From Bacillota bacterium (GTDB lineage: Bacteria > Bacillota > Sulfobacillia > JACIYH01), in assembly GCA_014360055.1 (NCBI GenBank), contig JACIYH010000008.1:1-56572 (forward strand): a stretch of DNA of 56,572 bases, given 5' to 3'. The notes beneath the pieces are model-generated. The model was not told the DNA's origin and did no database searches. It saw only the letters and a list, made by a program, of their open reading frames with translations. Below are positions 52,468 to 56,572 of this stretch, piece after piece; positions within the stretch are counted from its first letter, which is position 1, and each line of letters starts with the position of its first letter. The position numbers and the translations under genes were made by a program.

Positions 52468-52850
52468 AGCGGGATGCGGGGCGGGAGATGACTCCCCGCG
52501 ACCTGGCTTACCTGGGGGATGCCGTCTTCGAGCTGGCGGTGAGGGAATACCTTCTCGCGCGGTGCCCCTCCCCGGCGGCACGCCACCGGGATGCGGTGCG
52601 ACGGGTACGGGCAGCGGCGCAGGCCGCCTTCCTCCATGCCCTGGAACCTCATCTGCTTCCGGCCGAACAGGACCTGGTGCGCCGCGCCCGCAACTTCAAG
52701 GGGGCACCGGTCCCGCGGGGGGTTGCCCCTGCCGACTACCGGGCCAGCACCGCCTTTGAGGCCCTGCTGGGACACCTGTACCTGTGCGGCGAGACCGGCC
52801 GGCTGCACGAGATCCTGAACATGGTGCTCGAGGGGGCGGAGTTGCCGTGA
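52464..52850 (+). CDS. mrnC: Mini-ribonuclease III (MrnC)
   Basis: A 128-residue RNase III-like enzyme without the dsRNA-binding domain, which in B. subtilis matures 23S rRNA. The RNase III core YLGDAVFELAVREYLL (acidic catalytic residues Asp19, Glu23) and the C-terminal DYRASTAFEALLGHLYLCGETGRLHE, which matches the STAFEALIGYLYL motif of the family, are both present. GTG start with GGAGAGGGCGG upstream overlaps the cysS stop; ATG 52488 is an alternative. The cysS-mrnC-thyX/rlmB order is typical of Firmicutes. Confidence 0.93.
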   Translation: MKRDAGREMTPRDLAYLGDAVFELAVREYLLARCPSPAARHRDAVRRVRAAAQAAFLHALEPHLLPAEQDLVRRARNFKGAPVPRGVAPADYRASTAFEALLGHLYLCGETGRLHEILNMVLEGAELP

Positions 52851-53521
52851 AGGTGAAGCTTCTAAAGTACACACCGGATCCCGAGAGGACGGTGGCAGCC
52901 GCAGCCCGCCTGTGTTACTCGGCATCCGGGGTGGACGCCCTGCTCGACATGGGTTGTGATGAGGTGGAGCGCCTGATTGACCTCCTGCGGCAGCGGGGGC
53001 ACGAGTCACCCTTCGAGCATGCCTCCTTCACCTTCGCCGTGGAGGGTATCTCCCGTGCCTGCAGCCACCAGCTGGTGCGTCACCGCCTGGCGTCCTACAG
53101 CCAGCAATCGCAGAGGTGGGTGAGGGGCGACGCCGCCTGGCACGTGGTGCCCCCTTCGGTGGCGCGGCGTCCCGAGGCCGCCCGCCTCTTCGCGGATTTC
53201 CTGGCCCGGGCCGGGGAGGTGTACCGGGCTCTGGCGGCCATGGGGGTACCCCGGGAGGATGCCCGCTACGTGCTCCCCAATGCGGTGGCCACCCGCATGG
53301 TGGTAACCATGAACGCCCGCGAGTTGCTCCACGTCTTCCGCCTGCGTTGCTGCCAGCGTGCCCAGTGGGAGATCAGGGCGGTGGCCTACCTCATGCTCAG
53401 GGAATGCCGCAAGGTGGCACCCCTGCTGTTCGCGAAGGCGGGGCCGCCCTGCCAGGTAGACGGGACCTGCCCTGAGGAATGGACCGGGTGCCCCCGGTAC
53501 CCGGGCCGGAGGCCATCATGA
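52847..53521 (+). CDS. thyX: Flavin-dependent thymidylate synthase (ThyX)
   Basis: Makes dTMP from dUMP using methylene-tetrahydrofolate and FAD. The 224-residue product contains the ThyX motif RHRLASYSQQSQR at 78-90 (RHRxxSxNxxSxR-type, with the normally conserved Asn/Asp position held by Gln), the SPFEHASFTF region before it and ELLHVFRLRCCQRAQWEIR later. GTG 52847 is 7 nt after GAGGGGGCGG and overlaps the mrnC stop. The C-terminal tail adds Cys-rich GPPCQVDGTCPEEWTGCPR, which appears in many Firmicutes ThyX proteins. Its stop overlaps rlmB. Confidence 0.95.
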   Translation: MKVKLLKYTPDPERTVAAAARLCYSASGVDALLDMGCDEVERLIDLLRQRGHESPFEHASFTFAVEGISRACSHQLVRHRLASYSQQSQRWVRGDAAWHVVPPSVARRPEAARLFADFLARAGEVYRALAAMGVPREDARYVLPNAVATRMVVTMNARELLHVFRLRCCQRAQWEIRAVAYLMLRECRKVAPLLFAKAGPPCQVDGTCPEEWTGCPRYPGRRPS

Positions 53522-54393
53522 GCGGGCCGGCGGGTGAAAGACGCGGGGGCACGCGGCGATGCCGCCGCGCCGGCGAAGAGCGCGGGCGGGCGGGCGAAGG
53601 GCGCGGGGGCGCGGATGCGTCTTCGTGCGAAATTATCCCGGGACGGCAGGCGGTGCTGGGCGCGCTGCAAGCGGGACGGCCCCTGCACCGTATTATGGTA
53701 GCGGAGGGGGCGGCTGTATCCCGCATCGTATCCCTGGCCAGGGAACGGGGAGTGCCGGTGCAGGTGACCACCCGGCAGGTGCTGGAAGCCCGCGCGGGCG
53801 GCCTGCGCCACCAGGGCGTGCTGGCGGTCGCGGCGGCGCTGTCATACCGGTCCCTGGACCACCTGCTCGCGGGCATACCGGCGGGTGCCCCGGCACTGCT
53901 GGTGGCGCTGTCCGGGGTAGAGGACGCCGGCAACCTGGGTGCCATCTGCCGTTCCGCCGAGTGCCTCGGTGCCCACGGGCTCATCATCCCGGCCCGGCGG
54001 AGCGCGGGACTGACGCCGGGAGCGGCCCGCGCCGCCGCCGGTGCCCTGGAATGGTTGCCGGTGGCGCGGGTGGTCAACCTGGCGCGCTCGCTGGGCGAGG
54101 TCAAAGAGCGAGGTCTCTGGGTGGTGGGGGCGGAGGCGGATGGAGAGTCCCTGCCCTGGGAGGTCGACCTGAGCGTGCCCCTGGTACTGGTGCTGGGCGG
54201 GGAAGAGCGGGGGCTGGGTCACGCGGTGCGCCAGGCCTGCGACCTGGTGGTGCGCATTCCCACTTCCGGCCGCGTGCCCTCACTCAACGTGGCGGCGGCT
54301 GCCGCCATCTTGCTTTACGAGGTCGGCCGCCAGCGCCGGATGCTTGCGTCTTCCGGCGGGCGTCCTGCCCCGCGGGTGGGTGCGGGCGGTTGA
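53518..54393 (+). CDS. rlmB: 23S rRNA (guanosine-2'-O-)-methyltransferase RlmB (TrmH/SpoU family)
   Basis: A 291-residue SPOUT methyltransferase. The first 35 residues are Arg/Gly-rich and low complexity. The substrate-binding N domain starts near GRQAVLGALQAGRPLHRIMV, and the catalytic SPOUT domain has GVEDAGNLGAICRSAECLGAHG (motif 1, Asn139), LVLVLGGEERGLG (motif 2) and IPTSGRVPSLNVAAAAAILLYE (motif 3), including the Asn-rich final motif that forms the trefoil knot. ATG start overlaps the thyX stop. Modifies G2251 of 23S rRNA in E. coli; the exact site here is inferred by family. Confidence 0.9.
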   Translation: MSGPAGERRGGTRRCRRAGEERGRAGEGRGGADASSCEIIPGRQAVLGALQAGRPLHRIMVAEGAAVSRIVSLARERGVPVQVTTRQVLEARAGGLRHQGVLAVAAALSYRSLDHLLAGIPAGAPALLVALSGVEDAGNLGAICRSAECLGAHGLIIPARRSAGLTPGAARAAAGALEWLPVARVVNLARSLGEVKERGLWVVGAEADGESLPWEVDLSVPLVLVLGGEERGLGHAVRQACDLVVRIPTSGRVPSLNVAAAAAILLYEVGRQRRMLASSGGRPAPRVGAGG

Positions 54394-54428
54394 ACCGTTG
54401 TGTGGTGAGCCATTGCGCCGTGAAGTAC

Positions 54429-54457
54429 TTGATATGCCGGGAAACCACATATATAAT
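54429..54457 (+). promoter_or_regulatory. Promoter of sigH
   Basis: TTGATA (54429-54434), 17-bp spacer, TATAAT (54452-54457): a near-consensus SigA promoter about 80 nt before the sigH start. A vegetative promoter is expected for a sigma factor required at the onset of sporulation. Confidence 0.8.
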
Positions 54458-54534
54458 GGGTGACGGCGGTTTGTCCAATTTTTTGGCGTCAGCGTCGCTT
54501 CGTGTAAAAGAGGGTGTGCTTCCTGGGGGGCGAT

Positions 54535-55206
54535 ATGGTGAGTGTTTCTGCCCACAAGGGGACTTTTAGAGAGTACGAGGCGATGCTGGACGAGGAGGTT
54601 GTGGAATACGCACGGGGCGGTTGTAGCGCCGCCCTGGAGTACCTTATCAACAAGTACAAGAATTTTGTGCGCAGTAAGGCGCGTTCTTATTTCCTGATCG
54701 GAGCCGACCGTGAAGACATCATCCAGGAAGGGATGATCGGGCTTTACAAGGCCATCCGGGATTTTCGTGCCGACAAGCTTTCCTCCTTTCGCGCCTTCGC
54801 GGAACTGTGTGTCACCCGCCAGATCATCACCGCCATCAAGACCGCCACCAGGCAGAAGCACCTCCCCCTCAACTCCTACGTGTCGCTGAACAAGCCCATT
54901 TACGACGAGGATTCCGACCGCACGCTGCTGGACGTGATCTCCGGTTCCCGGGTGAGCGACCCCGAGGAACTGGTGATCAACCGGGAAGAATTTGGAGATA
55001 TCGAAGAGAAGATCGGCGAGATCCTGAGCGACCTGGAATGGAAGGTCCTCATGTCCTACCTGGACGGCAAGTCGTACCAGGAGATCGCCGGCGACCTGAA
55101 CCGGCACGTGAAGTCCATCGACAACGCCCTCCAGCGGGTCAAGCGCAAGCTGGAGCGTTACCTCGACCGCCGGTGCGAGGAAGAGGCGGAGCACGTCCAC
55201 GCCTGA
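54535..55206 (+). CDS. sigH: RNA polymerase sporulation sigma factor SigH
   Basis: Sigma-H controls early sporulation and competence-type genes. The 223-residue protein carries sigma-70 region 2 (YLINKYKNFVRSKARSYFLIGADREDIIQEGMIGLYKAIRDF and FRAFAELCVTRQIITAIKTATRQKH) and region 4 (LSDLEWKVLMSYLDGKSYQEIAGDLNRHVKSIDNALQRVKRKL), whose order and content match Spo0H. ATG 54535 lies 4 nt after GGGGGG; GTG 54538 is also possible. It follows rlmB in the order usual in Firmicutes. Codon choice is a little less GC-biased at its N terminus. Confidence 0.96.
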   Translation: MVSVSAHKGTFREYEAMLDEEVVEYARGGCSAALEYLINKYKNFVRSKARSYFLIGADREDIIQEGMIGLYKAIRDFRADKLSSFRAFAELCVTRQIITAIKTATRQKHLPLNSYVSLNKPIYDEDSDRTLLDVISGSRVSDPEELVINREEFGDIEEKIGEILSDLEWKVLMSYLDGKSYQEIAGDLNRHVKSIDNALQRVKRKLERYLDRRCEEEAEHVHA

Positions 55207-55253
55207 TACCCACGGCGCCACAGCGTCAGCGCCCACGCTGCCGGTCGCCGAGC

Positions 55254-55275
55254 GGCGCGGCGTCAGCGCCGCGCC
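55254..55275. other. Strong hairpin downstream of sigH
   Basis: GGCGCGGCG (55254-55262) and CGCCGCGCC (55267-55275) form a 9-bp GC stem with a TCAG loop in the gap between sigH and the tRNA promoter. The surrounding sequence also repeats GCGTCAGCGC-like words. No T-run follows, so termination is uncertain. Confidence 0.45.
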
Positions 55276-55339
55276 CTCGCCGGGGGTGTGGCGTCGGCGC
55301 TGCCGCGACTCTGCGGCGCTCGCAGCGCTCGGCCTGCAC

Positions 55340-55368
55340 TTGACCGATGGCAGCAAAGCGGCTATAAT
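55340..55368 (+). promoter_or_regulatory. Promoter of the tRNA cluster
   Basis: TTGACC (55340-55345), 17-bp spacer, TATAAT (55363-55368), giving a start near 55375, some 15 nt before the first tRNA. Confidence 0.85.
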
Positions 55369-55389
55369 GAGCGTTGGCTGTCGGGCCGA

Positions 55390-55464
55390 GCTGGCGTGGC
55401 TCAACGGAAGAGCAGCTGATTTGTAATCAGCAGGTTGTCGGTTCGAGTCCGACCGCCAGCTCCA
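55390..55464 (+). tRNA. tRNA-Thr (anticodon TGT)
   Basis: Acceptor GCTGGCG/CGCCAGC with discriminator T and encoded CCA, D arm GCTC...GAGC, anticodon stem GCTGA/TCAGC with loop TTTGTAA (anticodon TGT), T arm GTCGG-TTCGAGT-CCGAC. Confidence 0.96.
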
Positions 55465-55469
55465 GTGGC

Positions 55470-55554
55470 GGAGAGGTACCCAAGCGGCCAAAGGGGGCGG
55501 TCTGTAAAACCGCTGGCGCAGCCTTCGCTGGTTCGAATCCAGCCCTCTCCACCA
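55470..55554 (+). tRNA. tRNA-Tyr (anticodon GTA)
   Basis: Class II tRNA of 85 nt. Acceptor GGAGAGG/CCTCTCC with discriminator A and CCA, anticodon stem GCGGT/ACCGC with loop CTGTAAA (GTA), a long variable arm (TGGCGCAGCCTTCGC region), and T arm CTGG-TTCGAAT-CCAG. Confidence 0.96.
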
Positions 55555-55570
55555 CCCAACTGAATCACGT

Positions 55571-55647
<77 letters not shown>

Positions 55648-55660
55648 AGCACATAAGTGG

Positions 55661-55736
55661 GCTCACATAGCTCAGTCGGCAGAGCGTCGCCTTGGTAAGG
55701 CGGAGGTCCCCGGTTCGATCCCGGGTGTGAGCTCCA
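55661..55736 (+). tRNA. tRNA-Thr (anticodon GGT)
   Basis: Acceptor GCTCACA/TGTGAGC with discriminator T and CCA, anticodon stem TCGCC/GGCGG with loop TTGGTAA (GGT), T arm CCCGG-TTCGATC-CCGGG. Last of the four-tRNA cluster. Confidence 0.96.
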
Positions 55737-56023
55737 TAGATTTGTTACCAGACAAGGGTTTTGGTGGGTGATGACCACCGGTTGTCCACAGACTGCGGGT
55801 GCACGCCGGGCGAGGGGAACGTCTTCCTGTGACCCAGCGGTAAGCTCCCGAGCCAAGTCTTCAGCACCGCGGCGAGGAACGGGTGCCGGCCGTAGACGAT
55901 CACGGCCGCCCGTTTGCCGGGCCCACCCACTTTCGAGAGTGTCCGCGCCCGCTGAGAGGGCGGCTTCTGAAGTATTTCTGCACCAGGGTCCGTCTTAGCC
56001 CGCAGGACGGCGCCAGCGCGGCC
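55737..56023. other. Non-coding or degenerate region after the tRNA cluster
   Basis: 287 nt in which I see no supported gene. A 61-codon minus-strand frame at 55745-55930 has no recognisable family and an unconvincing start; it could be a remnant. The local base composition is less GC-biased than the rest of the window, which fits a change from core to accessory DNA at the tRNA boundary. Confidence 0.4.
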
Positions 56024-56572
56024 TCACCCGTGGAGCACCAGCGCTGTGAGCTGCCGCTCCACCTCCGACAGGTAGCGGGACGGTCGGAAGTCCCGCCACT
56101 CGATTACGCGTTGGGCCCTCGGGATGCCCCAGCGGCGCCGCCACTCCTCCGCCAGCTCGGTGGTTGCCCAGTCCCGGAAGCGGGGACGGGCCCCCTCACA
56201 TAGGACCTCCTCGAGGTTCTCGGCCAGCCGGAACAGGAATACCTGGCGCGGGATGCCGTGGACGATCAGCTCGGGGTCTAGGCCCAGCCTACGCATCGCC
56301 AGGACGGCGAACTGCAGGCGTCGGCGGGGGCCATAGCCGAAGCCCGTCCGCGGGTCCAGGCCGTGCTGGGCCAGGAAGGCCCGGATGTGCGGGAAGAGTT
56401 CGTCCGGTAGGTGGAACGTACCGGTTCTGGCCGTGAAGCCGAGGGGTTCAGCCACCGGCCGACCGCGAAATGTCAGCCGGTTGTAGATGCTGGAGCGGCC
56501 GTAGGCACTGGTGGTGGTCAAAAAAAGGAGGTCGGCCGGAAGCCGCCGGCCCTGCAACCACGTCACCGCTCC
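56024..56572 (-). CDS. Partial protein resembling DUF4338/DruA-type family
   Basis: The frame runs off the right edge of the window, so the N terminus is missing. About 180 residues are visible, with LFLTTTSAYGRSSIYNRLTFRG, a GYGPRRRLQFAVLAMRRLGLDPELIVHG central part and RWGIPRAQR near the C terminus. The pattern of Gly-Arg-Ser-Ser-x-Tyr-Asn-Arg followed by an aromatic-rich core reminds me of DUF4338, a domain also found in the Druantia defence protein DruA; this is from memory and unchecked. Neighbouring tRNA genes and the lower GC suggest an accessory or integrated segment. No catalytic residues can be named. Confidence 0.45.
   Translation of the reverse strand, partial: GAVTWLQGRRLPADLLFLTTTSAYGRSSIYNRLTFRGRPVAEPLGFTARTGTFHLPDELFPHIRAFLAQHGLDPRTGFGYGPRRRLQFAVLAMRRLGLDPELIVHGIPRQVFLFRLAENLEEVLCEGARPRFRDWATTELAEEWRRRWGIPRAQRVIEWRDFRPSRYLSEVERQLTALVLHG

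Noticed and set aside
55745-55930. 61-codon minus-strand frame after the tRNA cluster
   Set aside because: No recognisable family, no clear RBS, and it adjoins a tRNA; treated as non-coding or a remnant.

Overview
The window is about 70% G+C and almost entirely coding, with very frequent GTG and TTG starts, strong purine-rich ribosome binding sites and many 1-4 nt gene overlaps. Gene content points to a high-GC, spore-forming member of the Bacillota (Firmicutes): a SpoIIP tail, sigma-H, an SASP-like protein, the ctsR-mcsA-mcsB-clpC-radA-disA block, a YacL-type PIN/TRAM protein, Mini-RNase III and ThyX. A deep-branching, possibly thermophilic clostridial-type lineage is likely (inference); the species cannot be named from sequence alone.

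Layout. (1) 1-498: end of spoIIP. (2) 611-8032: an accessory catabolic/transport island. A tripartite tricarboxylate transporter (TctC lipoprotein, TctB, TctA) is bracketed by two copies of an unrecognised gene pair: a 2x[4Fe-4S] ferredoxin-like protein with a conserved GRGTEE...KTNDVTGRV domain, followed by a protein starting MTHSLHR with CGH and CxCGIFN motifs. GntR/FCD regulators sit at both outer ends. This is the best candidate for an undescribed system. (3) 8363-15758: arginine biosynthesis, argC-argJ-argBD-argG-argH, with ArgB and ArgD fused in one reading frame. (4) 15774-22151: a TPR protein, mobA/mobB on the minus strand, an SASP-like small gene with a good terminator, a P-loop/Asp23 fusion, an M20 peptidase and a Na/Pi-cotransporter-like protein. 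(5) 22222-30084: rpoN followed by the lower-glycolysis operon gap-pgk-tpiA-gpmI-eno, then secG. (6) 30167-37875: an HD-domain protein, smpB, tmRNA (ssrA), an amidase whose 3' end overlaps the tmRNA on the other strand, an eRF1-like (baeRF-type) protein, a beta-propeller lipoprotein and an EF-G paralogue. (7) 37878-47310: an RlmI-like methyltransferase, then a CtsR-box-controlled operon ctsR-mcsA-mcsB-clpC, continuing into a TGS GTPase, radA and disA. (8) 47377-54393: a minus-strand tRNA-Ala plus a small disA-neighbour family gene, back-to-back promoters, then carD and a tightly overlapping chain PIN/TRAM-ispDF-cysS-mrnC-thyX-rlmB. (9) 54429-56572: sigH, a four-tRNA cluster (Thr-TGT, Tyr-GTA, initiator Met, Thr-GGT) from one strong promoter, and the start of an accessory region with a partial DUF4338-like gene.

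Many genes belong to recognisable functional blocks: arginine synthesis, lower glycolysis, trans-translation and ribosome rescue, protein quality control with DNA integrity signalling (McsB/ClpC/RadA/DisA/CarD), and the sigH neighbourhood (cysS-mrnC-thyX-rlmB-sigH). Sigma-70-type promoters with near-consensus elements stand out against the GC-rich background and are listed. No rRNA genes, CRISPR arrays or complete insertion sequences were seen.
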